From an uncultured bacterium (GTDB lineage Bacteria > Cyanobacteriota > Vampirovibrionia > Gastranaerophilales > Gastranaerophilaceae): a stretch of DNA of 59,242 nt. Made by a program: the position numbers and the translations under genes. The stretch lies in NCBI GenBank assembly GCA_949300515.1, contig CASGEP010000024.1, positions 1 through 59,242 of the forward strand, written 5' to 3'. The notes beneath the pieces were generated by a model. That model was not told where the DNA came from, did no database searches, and saw only the letters and a list, made by a program, of their open reading frames with translations. Positions 16,636-26,728 of the stretch are shown here, in pieces. Numbering within the stretch: position 1 is the first letter of the stretch; every line of letters starts with the position of its first letter.

Positions 16636-19128
16636 TTATACCAGTGTCACTCTTTCGACTTCTTTAGTCGTTGAAACTTCAATTATGTCGCCTTCTTGAA
16701 TATCGTTAAACTTGGCAAAAGAAATACCGCATTCAAAACCCGTCGCAACTTCTTTTACGTCGTCTTTAAAGCGTTTAAGCTGGTCGATTTCGCCCCTGAA
16801 AATCTGTTCGCCGTTTCTGTATAAAACTGCTGTTTTAGAGCGGACAATCTTGCCTTCAAGCACGTAGCAGCCTGCAATTTTGTTTGTTTTTCCGACAGTG
16901 AATACCTGTCTGACCTCAGCTTTACCGAGCTCTATTTCTTCAATTTCAGGCTCAAGCAGAGAAAGCATTGTCTTTTCAACATCTTCAAGAACCTGATAAA
17001 TAATATCATACTTTTTAATTTGCACCTTCTCTTTTTGAGCGGTTACAAGAGCATTTGCATCCTCTTTTACGCTGAAGCCTAAAATAATCGCGCCCGAAGC
17101 CGAAGCAAGCATAACATCCGCCTCCGAGATATCACCGACACCGACATGAATTATTTTCGGAATAACTTTTGATGATTTAACATTTTGAATAGCCTGCGAA
17201 ACAGCCTCTGCCGAGCCGTGGGTGTTTGCTTTAATAATGAGGTTAAGGTTTTTAATTTCATTATTGTTAAGCGTTTCTTTTTTGATATGTGCGGCTGTCA
17301 TTGCCTCAAGCCTTGTGGAACGTTCTTTTTGCTTGCGCTCCTCAACTATCTGGCGCATAACTTTTTCATTTGCAACCGCTTCAAAACTGTCACCCGCCTG
17401 CGGCACTTCATTAAGTCCCAAAATTTCAACAGGGGTGGAAGGCCCGGCTGTTTTAACCCGTCTGCCGGAGTCATCAAGTAATGCGCGGACTTTGCCGCCG
17501 ACGGTACCTACAACGATTGAATCGCCAATCTTTAAAGTACCGTTTTGCACAAGCATGGTCGCAACGGGACCTTTCCCCTTATCGAGGTTTGCCTCAATGA
17601 TTACACCTGTTGCGGGACATTTTTCAACCGCTTTCAATTCCTGCATATCGGCAACAAGCAAAATGTACTCTAAAAGCTCATCTATACCTGTTTTTTGAAG
17701 AGCCGAAACGGGAACACAAATCGTATCGCCGCCCCACTTTTCGGGTACAAGCCCGTGTTCCGTCAACTGCTGTAAAACCCTGTCAGGATCGGCATCAGGT
17801 TTATCCATTTTATTTACCGCAACAATAATCGGAACATTGGCCGATTTCGCGTGGTTAATAGCTTCAATCGTCTGAGGCATAACGCCGTCATCTGCTGCAA
17901 CTACAAGTATGGCTATGTCCGTTGATTGTGCTCCGCGCGCCCTCATCTGTGTAAAGGCTTCATGACCGGGGGTGTCTATAAAGACAATTTTTCTGTCGTT
18001 GAGCCAGACGGTGTAAGCACCGATGCTTTGAGTGATACCACCCACTTCCGTGGATACGATTTTATGCTTTGAAGCACGGATTGAATCAAGCAGAGTTGTT
18101 TTACCATGGTCAACGTGTCCCATAATGGTAACTACGGGAGCGCGTTTTACAAGCATGTTTTTATCTGCATTTAAGAGGTATTTATTCTTTTCTTCTTTAA
18201 TCGTTTCTTCCTCGATAAACGCATCAATGTCTTCGTCTAAAACCTCGATTTCAAAGTTTTGTGCGGCTCTTGTTGCCGTATCAACATCAATGGGCGAATT
18301 TACGGTGACCATAATACCCTGCATCATTAAAAATTTAATAATTTCTGCCGGAGTTTTCTTGATTTTCTCCGATAATTCGCCGACAGTCATCGGACGGTTG
18401 ATTACTACCGACTTAACTTCTTCAACTGCCTGTGTTTCCTGAACATGCTTTTTATGCTTTGACTGAACGGCTTTTTCAAGGCTGATTCTTTCCTGTTCTT
18501 CCTCTTTGTTATTGTAGCCGCGTTCTTTCTTCTTCTTTTTATTTCTTGAATCCTGATTTGCGTATATGTCCTGAGGAATAATATGACGCTTGATAGGTGT
18601 TCTTTTGGGCTGTTCCTCTTTTTGAACCTTTTTAACTTCCTCTGTCTTGCTTTTTTGTTTTTCGGGCTGTTTTTGCTCCTGAGGCTGTTTTGCAAAGTTC
18701 TTTTTTGTAAGAGAGGGTATGTCGGCAATTTTATTAACAGGGGGCTTCTTTGCGGCGCTTTGCTGCTCGGATGGGGCTTTTTTGGGCGCCGGACGTACAA
18801 TCTCAAGACGGGATTTTAACTTTGGTTCGCGTACAGCCGGTTTTTCTTCAATTTTTTGGTCAGCTTCGGAAGCCGCGGCTATAGTTTCCGTCTTTTGCTC
18901 GCTTTGAGGTTTTTCTTCCTCTTTAGGCTTTTGTTTTTTTACGACAAATGCCTTTGGTTTTGCTTTTTTCTCGGTCTTTTTGTTGTACAAAGCTCTTATT
19001 TTTGTTATATTTGCTTCGCTTACCGTCGCACTGTGGGACTTAAGGACAATCTCAAGTTCGTTATTTGCCCTTTCGATAAGCTCTTTTGCGGTGGTATTAA
19101 GTTCTTTTGCGAGTTCGTGTACTCTCAT
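16636..19128 (-). CDS. infB: Translation initiation factor IF-2
   Basis: GTPase that brings initiator tRNA to the ribosome. 830 residues: N-terminal IF2 helix domain (1-50), a long K/E/Q/P-rich linker (50-240), a second small domain (about 245-300), G domain with G1 [10 protein letters not shown] near residue 336, G3 DTPGHEAF and G4 NKMD, then domains II, III and the C-terminal fMet-tRNA-binding domain. ATG has AAGGAG 5-6 nt upstream. Usually follows nusA and ylxR; here a TPR membrane protein precedes it instead. Confidence 0.97.
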   Translation of the reverse strand: MRVHELAKELNTTAKELIERANNELEIVLKSHSATVSEANITKIRALYNKKTEKKAKPKAFVVKKQKPKEEEKPQSEQKTETIAAASEADQKIEEKPAVREPKLKSRLEIVRPAPKKAPSEQQSAAKKPPVNKIADIPSLTKKNFAKQPQEQKQPEKQKSKTEEVKKVQKEEQPKRTPIKRHIIPQDIYANQDSRNKKKKKERGYNNKEEEQERISLEKAVQSKHKKHVQETQAVEEVKSVVINRPMTVGELSEKIKKTPAEIIKFLMMQGIMVTVNSPIDVDTATRAAQNFEIEVLDEDIDAFIEEETIKEEKNKYLLNADKNMLVKRAPVVTIMGHVDHGKTTLLDSIRASKHKIVSTEVGGITQSIGAYTVWLNDRKIVFIDTPGHEAFTQMRARGAQSTDIAILVVAADDGVMPQTIEAINHAKSANVPIIVAVNKMDKPDADPDRVLQQLTEHGLVPEKWGGDTICVPVSALQKTGIDELLEYILLVADMQELKAVEKCPATGVIIEANLDKGKGPVATMLVQNGTLKIGDSIVVGTVGGKVRALLDDSGRRVKTAGPSTPVEILGLNEVPQAGDSFEAVANEKVMRQIVEERKQKERSTRLEAMTAAHIKKETLNNNEIKNLNLIIKANTHGSAEAVSQAIQNVKSSKVIPKIIHVGVGDISEADVMLASASGAIILGFSVKEDANALVTAQKEKVQIKKYDIIYQVLEDVEKTMLSLLEPEIEEIELGKAEVRQVFTVGKTNKIAGCYVLEGKIVRSKTAVLYRNGEQIFRGEIDQLKRFKDDVKEVATGFECGISFAKFNDIQEGDIIEVSTTKEVERVTLV

Positions 19129-19197
19129 TTCGCTCCTTGTTTATAACTTATACTATTATTAATAACACAAGCAAAAGATTTAGTACAGTTTTTTACA

Positions 19198-20457
19198 CTA
19201 TTTTATAAAGCTTACCGTTAAGTAATCCACCATAACCCAGGGCGAGCGTATGTTTTTCCTTGCAAAGATTTGAATTTGAGCGTATTTAGAGAACATGTCA
19301 TGATTTTCGCACTCAAGAGAAATTTCAATATCCTGTGTCGTTTTACCTGCGTTTAAGGGATTATTTCTCGTTATTACTTTTTGTTCCACTTCAAAGGGCT
19401 TGCCGCCGCGCGGCTGTATTGAAAACTTAATAAACATATTATCTATTGAATAAGAACTTTTGTTTTGAATATCAAAACACAGATAATAGCGCCTTTTTCC
19501 AAAAAATTTTTTTCTTTTTGTAATTATTTTAAGGTCTTTAATTTCTAAATCGCCGTCAAAAATATTCGTATTCACGAATTTTCTTTTAAAATTATCCAGT
19601 TTTAGCGAATAAAAACGCGCCTTTGAGTACTCGCCCTCATCTTTTAACTGTTTTATAAGGTTTTCAAGCAGTTTATTATAAATTTCCGGATTTACTATCC
19701 TCGGTTTTGTATCATACGCCTTTTCCATATAATACTGGGCTTTTTCATTATCCACATTTTGATAAATTAAGCCCAATTTGTACATGGCATAGGCATCGGG
19801 ATAAACATCAAGTGCGTTTTTAAGCATTTGTATGGCATGCCCGGGGTCATTTTCGTTTATATATTTTTCCGCGTATTTGTTGTAAGCTGCGGCAAAGTCT
19901 TCTCTCGTTTTGTTTTCAACGTCACTGTTTGTGTTTTTGGCATATTTAAGTGCTATTTTGTGAACTTTTACAGAGTTGGCAAAGTCCTCATCCTCCAAAA
20001 AGGAGTTTGCAAGTTTTGTGTAAAAACGCGCCTTTAGCTCAAATATGTTTTTATCGGGGTAATCCGGTAAAAGTTCGGCAAGATTTATTGCGACACTGTA
20101 TTCTTTTATCCCCGCATAAAACATTGCCGCTTTATACAGCGCAAAGGGGCTGTTGTCCGACTTCTCAAGAGCTTTTTTGTAGTTGATTTGCGCGTTTTGA
20201 TTATCTTTTAAAACCTCATATAAAAAAGCAATTTTAAGGTTTATCATATAATCTTTCGGGTGCTGCTTTTCAAGGTACTTAAGCTCGTCAAGGCTCATTG
20301 AAATATTTGTCATTTCTTTTGAAAAAATATCCTGACTGCTTTTTTCACCGACATTAAGGCGAATGTCCACAACAACAATCGCAACCACTATTACAGCCAC
20401 AAAAAGTGTCCAGAAAATTGTCTTTATATATTCTTTTATATCAGAGCGGTTATCCAT
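19198..20457 (-). CDS. Single-pass membrane TPR protein
   Basis: About 419 residues: N-terminal cytoplasmic tail, one membrane helix (about 13-35 with IFWTLFVAVIVVAIVVVDI), TPR-like helical repeats (about 55-300, for example AQINYKKALEKSDNSPFALYKAA and AIQMLKNALDVYPDAYAMYKLG), and a C-terminal beta-rich segment (about 300-419). Start set at ATG 20457, preceded by AGGAAA and overlapping the mgtC stop (ATGGATAA); TTG 20475 is less likely. Probably a scaffold at the envelope; function unknown. Confidence 0.82.
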   Translation of the reverse strand: MDNRSDIKEYIKTIFWTLFVAVIVVAIVVVDIRLNVGEKSSQDIFSKEMTNISMSLDELKYLEKQHPKDYMINLKIAFLYEVLKDNQNAQINYKKALEKSDNSPFALYKAAMFYAGIKEYSVAINLAELLPDYPDKNIFELKARFYTKLANSFLEDEDFANSVKVHKIALKYAKNTNSDVENKTREDFAAAYNKYAEKYINENDPGHAIQMLKNALDVYPDAYAMYKLGLIYQNVDNEKAQYYMEKAYDTKPRIVNPEIYNKLLENLIKQLKDEGEYSKARFYSLKLDNFKRKFVNTNIFDGDLEIKDLKIITKRKKFFGKRRYYLCFDIQNKSSYSIDNMFIKFSIQPRGGKPFEVEQKVITRNNPLNAGKTTQDIEISLECENHDMFSKYAQIQIFARKNIRSPWVMVDYLTVSFIK

Positions 20458-21154
20458 AAATTTCCTGAACTTCAAGAGAGTTTATACATTCAAGGCGTGC
20501 AAAAATCTCGTTTATACTGTATAAACTGCAGTTTGTAATGACATTTAGATTGATTTTTAAATCCGTTCCGTTTAAAACTTTTTTGTCAAACTTTGTTATT
20601 TTTGAAAAGTGTTTTTCTATTATTGCATTCAATTGATCCATATTTTTAAGGCTTGTACTCATTTTTATTTCAATGTTTCTGTAGTGAGAAATTCTGTGCT
20701 GTATAACTTCTTTTTCAAAAATCCTGATTAAAATTAAAATTGCCATAGTGGAAACGGTTGCTATTGCCGCAAGTACAAACTCGCCCGTGCCGCAGGACAT
20801 GCCGACTGCAGCGCACATCCAAAGCGTGGCCGCCGTTGTAATACCCAGAATATTTGTGCCGCTTCTCATTACCGTGCCTGCGCCTATAAAACCGATACCG
20901 GTGATTATCTGTGCGGCAATACGCGCAGGGTCGTTTGTCCCGACAAAACCTGCTTCCTCCTGCATTTTAAAACCGTAAATCGATAGTATTGTAAACACAC
21001 ATGCGCCCGTGCACACAAGAATATGAGTACGAAGCCCCGCGAACTTTCCTGTAATTTCGCGCTCAAAGCCAAGCATAAAACCAAAAAGTATAGAGAGCGC
21101 AATGCGCGTTAAGATTATCATATTGTAATCGTTTAGTATTTCAAACTCTTTCAT
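20450..21154 (-). CDS. MgtC/SapB-family membrane protein
   Basis: 234 residues: four to five membrane helices in the N-terminal MgtC domain with the hallmark GFMLGFEREITGKFAGLRTH and GIGFIGAGTVM segments, then a C-terminal ACT-like cytoplasmic domain (about 150-234). MgtC proteins modulate F-ATPase and magnesium/phosphate homeostasis in some pathogens, but most family members are uncharacterised. Overlaps the TPR gene by 8 nt. Confidence 0.88.
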   Translation of the reverse strand: MKEFEILNDYNMIILTRIALSILFGFMLGFEREITGKFAGLRTHILVCTGACVFTILSIYGFKMQEEAGFVGTNDPARIAAQIITGIGFIGAGTVMRSGTNILGITTAATLWMCAAVGMSCGTGEFVLAAIATVSTMAILILIRIFEKEVIQHRISHYRNIEIKMSTSLKNMDQLNAIIEKHFSKITKFDKKVLNGTDLKINLNVITNCSLYSINEIFARLECINSLEVQEIYG

Positions 21155-21176
21155 AATTCCTTATCTGATTTGCACC

Positions 21177-22241
21177 TTATCTGATTTGAGATTTTGGATC
21201 CAGTATATCTCTTATTGTATCCCCCATTAAGTTAAAAGACAAAACCGCAACAAAAATTAAAAAACCGGGGGTCAAAAGCCATGGGCGATACATTATATTT
21301 GCAAATTCCTGTGCTTCTTTAAGCATATTACCCCAGCTGGCGTCGGGCTGCTGTATTCCAAGACCCAAAAAACTCAGACCCGACTCGGCAAGAATGTAAC
21401 TCGGGACACTCAGGGTTATTGCAATAATTACATAACTTGAAGTCTGTGGAAGGATGTGTTTTAGAATTATTCTCGCGCGTGAAGCGCCGATTGAGCGTGC
21501 GGCTTGCACAAAGTCACGCGTTTTAATTGATAAGACCATGCCCCTTACGACTCTTGAAAATCCCGCCCAGCCGATTAGCGCCAAAATTACCGTTATCAGC
21601 ATAAATCTTTGAGAGCTTGTCATGCCCGAGGGTAAAATTGCCGCAAGTATTATGAGCAAATAAAAACTCGGAATGGACATGACAGCTTCAGCGAACCTCA
21701 TCATGACAGAGTCAACCATACCGCCGAAGTATCCCGCTATTCCGCCGTAAACAAGCCCTATCGGAAATGATATAAAAAGAGCCAGAAAACCTATCGTAAG
21801 GGATACCTGTCCGCCGTACAAAAGCCTTGAAAAGTTATCCCGCCCGTTTATATCGCACCCCAGAAGGAAAAGCTCGCCGCCGTTTTGTACCCCCAGAAGG
21901 TGTTTTTTTGTTTTAAAAAGACCTAAAAATTTGTATTCAAAACCGTCAGAAAACAGTGTAAGATAGTATTTTTGGCTTCTGTCCTGCACAAAATACATTC
22001 TGAGCGAGTCTTTGTCAAATTTTCTTATGTAATTATACGTATAAGGTCTGCTCAGTTTGCCTTCCAGAGTTATAAAATAAACATTTGAGGGCGGAGCATA
22101 CGAAAGGTTCCTGTTTGAAAAATCTTTAGGATAAACAGCTATGAAATTTGCAAAAAATATTGCGATATACAAAGCTAAGAGTATACAAAGAGAGGCGGTT
22201 GCAAATTTATCTTTAAAAAATTGCTTAAAAAAGCTTGCCAT
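21177..22241 (-). CDS. Opp/Dpp-type ABC transporter permease (C subunit)
   Basis: Inner-membrane permease of a peptide/nickel/sugar-family importer. 354 residues, longer than usual because about 80 residues lie between the first helix and the permease core; C-terminal half has the EAA loop GASRARIILKHILPQT and the ending GDTIRDILDPK typical of DppC/OppC. Starts on the last base of the partner permease stop (TAATG). The ATPase and binding protein genes are not in the window. Confidence 0.9.
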   Translation of the reverse strand: MASFFKQFFKDKFATASLCILLALYIAIFFANFIAVYPKDFSNRNLSYAPPSNVYFITLEGKLSRPYTYNYIRKFDKDSLRMYFVQDRSQKYYLTLFSDGFEYKFLGLFKTKKHLLGVQNGGELFLLGCDINGRDNFSRLLYGGQVSLTIGFLALFISFPIGLVYGGIAGYFGGMVDSVMMRFAEAVMSIPSFYLLIILAAILPSGMTSSQRFMLITVILALIGWAGFSRVVRGMVLSIKTRDFVQAARSIGASRARIILKHILPQTSSYVIIAITLSVPSYILAESGLSFLGLGIQQPDASWGNMLKEAQEFANIMYRPWLLTPGFLIFVAVLSFNLMGDTIRDILDPKSQIR

Positions 22242-23206
22242 TACAACCTCACTCTCGGGTCTGTGAGTTTTAAAAGAATATCAGCCAGAATGTTTCCTAA
22301 AATGAGCATAAAGGAGCCTATTACAAGGCTTGCCATAACAAGGTTTATGTCAGACTTCATAACCGCTTCAAGTATGAGTCTGCCAAGTCCCGGGTATTGA
22401 AACACATACTCCGTAAGCGCCGCCCCGCTTAAAAGTGCGGCAAATTCAAAGCCTAAAAGGGTTACAAGGGGGTTTATCGCGTTTCTTAAGGCATGTTTTA
22501 CAACAACCTTAAAGGGTGAAAGCCCTTTTGCTTTTGCAAATTTTACATAGTCGCTATCCAGCACATCAAGCAGATTTGAGCGCATCTGTCTTGATAAACC
22601 CGCAAGCGAGATTGTTGTAAGCACAAGGGTGGGCAAAAACAGGTGATGTGCGATATCAAGAAATTTATGTGCGGTATCAAAGCTTGAAAAATTGGGGCTT
22701 GTAAGCCCGCCAATCGGGAACCAGCCTGTTTTTTGGGCAAATATCAAAAGCAAAATCGCAAAGAAAAAAGACGGTATCGCCATTCCTATGCTTGATAATA
22801 CGGTTAAAATTCTGTCAAAAGCGCTTCTGTAGTTCAGTGCGGCGATAATTCCCAGCGGGATTCCTATTATCCATGTCCAAAAAATAACATTTAACGACAG
22901 GAGAATAGTATTTAGCGCACGCTCTTTTATTTTTGCGCTGACCCTCTCGCCGCTTACCGTTGTACCCATATTTCCGCGCACAAAATTTTTACCCCAGATA
23001 AAATACTGAACAAGTACGGGTTTATCCAGTCCGAGCCGTATTTTCTCCTCTTCAAGGGTTTGTTTTGTGATTGAAGGGTTCATGCGAAGCTCCGCAAGGG
23101 GGTCAACAGGGGAGAGCCTTATTAAAAAAAAGCTTATAAAAGACATTATAAGGACAATTAAACTGCCCTGCAAAATTCTTTTTAATATGTAGTTCCATAT
23201 AGGCAT
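22241..23206 (-). CDS. Opp/Dpp-type ABC transporter permease (B subunit)
   Basis: Partner permease, 321 residues, six predicted helices. N-terminal RLSPVDPLAELRMNPS and LGLDKPVLVQYFIW are standard DppB/OppB segments, and the EAA loop is AKAKGLSPFKVVVKHALRNA. Ligand cannot be told from the permeases. Confidence 0.92.
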   Translation of the reverse strand: MPIWNYILKRILQGSLIVLIMSFISFFLIRLSPVDPLAELRMNPSITKQTLEEEKIRLGLDKPVLVQYFIWGKNFVRGNMGTTVSGERVSAKIKERALNTILLSLNVIFWTWIIGIPLGIIAALNYRSAFDRILTVLSSIGMAIPSFFFAILLLIFAQKTGWFPIGGLTSPNFSSFDTAHKFLDIAHHLFLPTLVLTTISLAGLSRQMRSNLLDVLDSDYVKFAKAKGLSPFKVVVKHALRNAINPLVTLLGFEFAALLSGAALTEYVFQYPGLGRLILEAVMKSDINLVMASLVIGSFMLILGNILADILLKLTDPRVRL

Positions 23207-23241
23207 AAATTAACTCTACACTAAAATTAATTTTTTTATCA

Positions 23242-24834
23242 TTAGTCAAAAAGATTATTTAAGCGTTCCTGAATTTCCTGAGGGTCAATTTCATCCGTTA
23301 TCGAATTAACGTCATATGCGAGCTGGTAGTACTTTGCAGCCTCGATTTTTTCGCCCTTCAGTGCGTAGGCTCTGCCGAGATTGTAGTAGGCAAGGGCATA
23401 GTTAGGATTTGCCTCGGCCGCGTGCTTAAAGCACTCTATGGCATTTGTTATATGTGCAAGGTCATCAAGGTATATTACGCCGAGATTATTGTGGGCAATG
23501 TCGTAGTTGGGGTCATTTTTGATTGAGAGTTTGTACTCTTTAATGGCTTCCGTTAAATCGCCCATGCCCCAGTGCAAATAGCCGAGGTTGCAGTGGATTT
23601 TTGCATTGTTAGGTTCAAGCTCAAGTGCACGTCTGTATACAATAAGGGCGTTGTTGTAATCCTCTGCATCATAAAACGCGCTGCCGAGGCTTATGTAAAT
23701 ATCAATTTCTTTCGGGGCAAGCAGGTGTGCTATATGAAAAGATGAAATGGCGGCCTGAGTGTTTTTGATTACGTTTTGTTGAATGTACCCTAAAGTCTGC
23801 GCCACAAGGCTTGTCCAGTCGTGTTTAGGGTTTAGTGTTATTGCACTTTGATAGTGAGAAACGGCTTCTTCAATTTCGCCTTTCATAAAGTAAAGGTTTG
23901 CTACGTTGCTGTGTAAAACCGCATTATTCGGATGAATTGAGATAAATTTCTTATATGTGATTATAGCGTTGTCGTAGTCGCCCATTTCCTCATAAGCCTG
24001 TACCAGCCCCGAGTAGGCGCTAAAGCAGAGAGAGTCAATCCAGCGCGCCATTTTATACTCGACAATTGCCTCCTCGTGTTTGCCCACCACTCTGTACACA
24101 TCGCCAAGAAGCGAGTACAGCGGGGCAAAACCCGGCATTTTATCTATTGCTTCGCTGTATATTACAATTGCACTTTCATAATCTCTTAATATGTAATATT
24201 TGCAGGCACACAGGAGCGAGGGAAATATTGTAATAATTTTAATTTTGTTTATTACATTCTTAATTGCCTCTTTATCAAAAGGCAGGGTAAGTATGGCAAG
24301 CAGTAAATCAATCCTGCTGTCCAGCCTTGTTTTAAAAGATTTAAAAAATAAAGCCTTCAAGAGCCTGTATTTAAGATAATGAATTCTTGAAGATTTTAAA
24401 AAGGTATGCTTCAGCGCCTCATTTGCCTCATCAAGGGCATCATGGTAGCGGTCTTTTTTCTTTAGTGCCTGAGCTATCATGTAATGGCACTGCGCCTTGT
24501 TGGCACCTTTTGTAAGGGCAAGATTAAAGTAGTTTATCGCCCTGTCCAACTCTCCCTTGTGATAAAAAGCGAAACCTATTTTGTAGTATATTTCGGGGTC
24601 ATCAATAAGGCTCTCGGCTGCTCTTTGATACTGGGTGATAGCCTCATCAATATACTGTTTTGCCTGATAAACATCAAGATGCCAATCCATGTATAAATCG
24701 CCAAGACGTACGCACAGCGCTGTATTTGACGGTTCATTCATCAAAATAGACTGGCAATATTCGATAGCCTTTTGAATTTGTCCGCTGCGGGTCAGTTTAT
24801 TTATTTTTCTGTTTATTTCGCTGTCAGTTTTCAA
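23242..24834 (-). CDS. Tetratricopeptide repeat protein
   Basis: 530 residues with no signal peptide, built of about twelve TPR units; the clearest are at about 80-115, 215-280, 285-350 and 375-510 (for example NALIVYRRALELEPNNAKIH, AIKEYKLSIKNDPNYDIAHN, AIECFKHAAEANPNYALAYY). A less repetitive, more hydrophobic segment lies at about 150-210. Likely a protein-interaction scaffold; partners unknown. Sits between the permeases and the PilZ gene. Confidence 0.88.
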   Translation of the reverse strand: MKTDSEINRKINKLTRSGQIQKAIEYCQSILMNEPSNTALCVRLGDLYMDWHLDVYQAKQYIDEAITQYQRAAESLIDDPEIYYKIGFAFYHKGELDRAINYFNLALTKGANKAQCHYMIAQALKKKDRYHDALDEANEALKHTFLKSSRIHYLKYRLLKALFFKSFKTRLDSRIDLLLAILTLPFDKEAIKNVINKIKIITIFPSLLCACKYYILRDYESAIVIYSEAIDKMPGFAPLYSLLGDVYRVVGKHEEAIVEYKMARWIDSLCFSAYSGLVQAYEEMGDYDNAIITYKKFISIHPNNAVLHSNVANLYFMKGEIEEAVSHYQSAITLNPKHDWTSLVAQTLGYIQQNVIKNTQAAISSFHIAHLLAPKEIDIYISLGSAFYDAEDYNNALIVYRRALELEPNNAKIHCNLGYLHWGMGDLTEAIKEYKLSIKNDPNYDIAHNNLGVIYLDDLAHITNAIECFKHAAEANPNYALAYYNLGRAYALKGEKIEAAKYYQLAYDVNSITDEIDPQEIQERLNNLFD

Positions 24835-24855
24835 TTCTTACTCCAATACCGGCAT

Positions 24856-25443
24856 TTAATCTCTTTCATCTAAAACTTTTATACAAAATTTTGCAATTTT
24901 ATCTCTGTCAAACTCGTTTACATCACTGTAGCATGCAACTGCAAAGCTGTTTTTCACATTTAAAACTAAAGCTTTTAAATTGATATCTTTTTCAAATTCC
25001 TCACTTAAAAATTTTATCTCTATTTCATCTCCCTGTGCAAGAATATTTTCCTCGGGAGCAAATTTTATCCCGCCTGCCGAAATATCAATACAATTTGCCC
25101 TTATAAGGCTGTCGTCCTTTTTAACAAAGAAGCTGAACTCAACCGCGGCGCGCACGTATTCTCTGTTTTTCGGAAGTTCAAACGCAGCCGCATTTTCTAT
25201 TACAAGCTCGCCGTCAGCGGAGGGTGAACTGATTACCATAGAGTTCATGTGCCTGACACCAAAGGAAGTGTGCACCGTAACAAGGAGTTCATCGCCCTCG
25301 CTCAGCGCCCATGCCGAACTCTCGTACTCTCTCGGGTAGTATATTTTTATCCTGTCGTCCTCAAGAGCCTCTATTACGCCCTCCATTTCGGAAAACTTCG
25401 GGTTTTTTATTATTACGATTTGTCCGCGTCTTGCTTCAATCAT
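24856..25443 (-). CDS. PilZ-domain protein, YcgR-like
   Basis: 195 residues: N-terminal beta-barrel domain of YcgR type (about 1-85) and a C-terminal PilZ domain (about 90-190). The c-di-GMP signature is present as REYVR near residue 93 (RxxxR) and IDISAGGIKF near 121 (D/NxSxxG). Expected to link cyclic-di-GMP to motility or envelope functions; no flagellar or pilus genes adjoin it. Confidence 0.88.
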   Translation of the reverse strand: MIEARRGQIVIIKNPKFSEMEGVIEALEDDRIKIYYPREYESSAWALSEGDELLVTVHTSFGVRHMNSMVISSPSADGELVIENAAAFELPKNREYVRAAVEFSFFVKKDDSLIRANCIDISAGGIKFAPEENILAQGDEIEIKFLSEEFEKDINLKALVLNVKNSFAVACYSDVNEFDRDKIAKFCIKVLDERD

Positions 25444-25492
25444 ATCTATATTCTAATTTATGAGGCGTTTTTATGCAAATTTTTAACCAAAA

Positions 25493-26728
25493 TTAAAAAT
25501 TAAGATACTCATCGGGTGCAAGCGCGCATATCAGAGAATTTTTGCTTAACAGGTAATTTGCTGCCCCGGACACATCGTTCGCGCTTACATTGTTTATCAT
25601 TTCAATAAATTTAGCGCTGTAGTTAAGTCCCAGCCCCGCAAGGTAGTTGTATCCCTCCATCGAAGCAAGCTGCGAGTTTGTCTGGGAAAAGTATTCCAAC
25701 CTGCCCGTTAAGTTTTCCTTTGCGCCCTGTAACTCCTGCTGCGAGGGAGGATTTTTTGCAAGTTTTGTAAGCTCAAAAATAAATCCGTCGAGCGATTTTT
25801 TGATATTTTTTGGCTCCGTCGCGATATAAAAGCTGAACAAGGCAGACTTAAGAAGAGCTTCATAAGAACTTCTTACGGTATATGCAAGTCCCTGTTTATC
25901 CCTCAGTTCCACAAAAAGGCGAGAACTCAGCCCCGAGGCGCCCAAAATGTTGTTCATAACAGAGATTTTGGGATATAAATCACTCTTTATGCTCGGAACA
26001 ATCCAGCCCTGAAACAACTGTGCCTGATTAAGATTGGCTTTTGAAACTTTTATAATTTCCGCATTGCCGTCTTTTGATACAAAGTCTGTTATCACGGGAA
26101 TTTTAGACTCGGTGTCGTTTGTTTTCATAAAATCAAAATTATCCGAAAAATATTGCGTAAGTTCATTAACATCTTCAATATCGCCCGCTATTGAGATTAC
26201 TTTTTTTGAATTCAGAATTTTGTTATACACATCTAAAATATCGTCTTTTTTCACATTGTCAATTTCTTCAAGAGTTTTTGAGCAGGTGTTTGAATAGCAG
26301 TGTCCGCGGAAAATTCCTCTGACAAAGCTGTCTGAGGCAAGCACCCTCGGGCTGTCAAGGTCTGCTTTGATTTCGGCTTTTGTCTTAAATTTTTCTTTTT
26401 CAAGCTCGTCAAATGTAGAATTCAGCAAAATGTCTTTTGCGTATTGCATTGCAAGTTTAAAATCTTCATTTAAAAACAGAAAGCTTGCCTTCAGGTAGTC
26501 TTGTTTTGCTTTTATACTCACGTCAATGCAGTTTTTTTCAAGCTCTAAAGCCAGAGTTTTTGCATCTTTTGTTTTTGTACCCTGCAAAAGCAGTTTTGCA
26601 AAAAGAGCGTATATGCCTGAATATTTCTCCGGTTCATCTACCGCAAAATAAAAACATACCGATGTTCTCGGGGTATTTTTTCTGTCGTTTAAAATTATAT
26701 CAAGACCGTCTTTTGTAATATGTTCCAT
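25493..26728 (-). CDS. M16-family peptidase-like protein lacking the zinc motif
   Basis: 411 residues of the insulinase/processing-peptidase fold. The zinc motif HxxEH is absent: the equivalent helix reads GIYALFAKLLLQGT. The C-terminal domain keeps SSRLFVELRDKQGLAYTVRS, which holds the arginine/tyrosine pair of M16B subunits. Directly adjacent to an active M16 gene, so it probably forms the non-catalytic half of a heterodimer, as in the PqqF/FusC-like and mitochondrial pairs. Confidence 0.9.
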   Translation of the reverse strand: MEHITKDGLDIILNDRKNTPRTSVCFYFAVDEPEKYSGIYALFAKLLLQGTKTKDAKTLALELEKNCIDVSIKAKQDYLKASFLFLNEDFKLAMQYAKDILLNSTFDELEKEKFKTKAEIKADLDSPRVLASDSFVRGIFRGHCYSNTCSKTLEEIDNVKKDDILDVYNKILNSKKVISIAGDIEDVNELTQYFSDNFDFMKTNDTESKIPVITDFVSKDGNAEIIKVSKANLNQAQLFQGWIVPSIKSDLYPKISVMNNILGASGLSSRLFVELRDKQGLAYTVRSSYEALLKSALFSFYIATEPKNIKKSLDGFIFELTKLAKNPPSQQELQGAKENLTGRLEYFSQTNSQLASMEGYNYLAGLGLNYSAKFIEMINNVSANDVSGAANYLLSKNSLICALAPDEYLNF

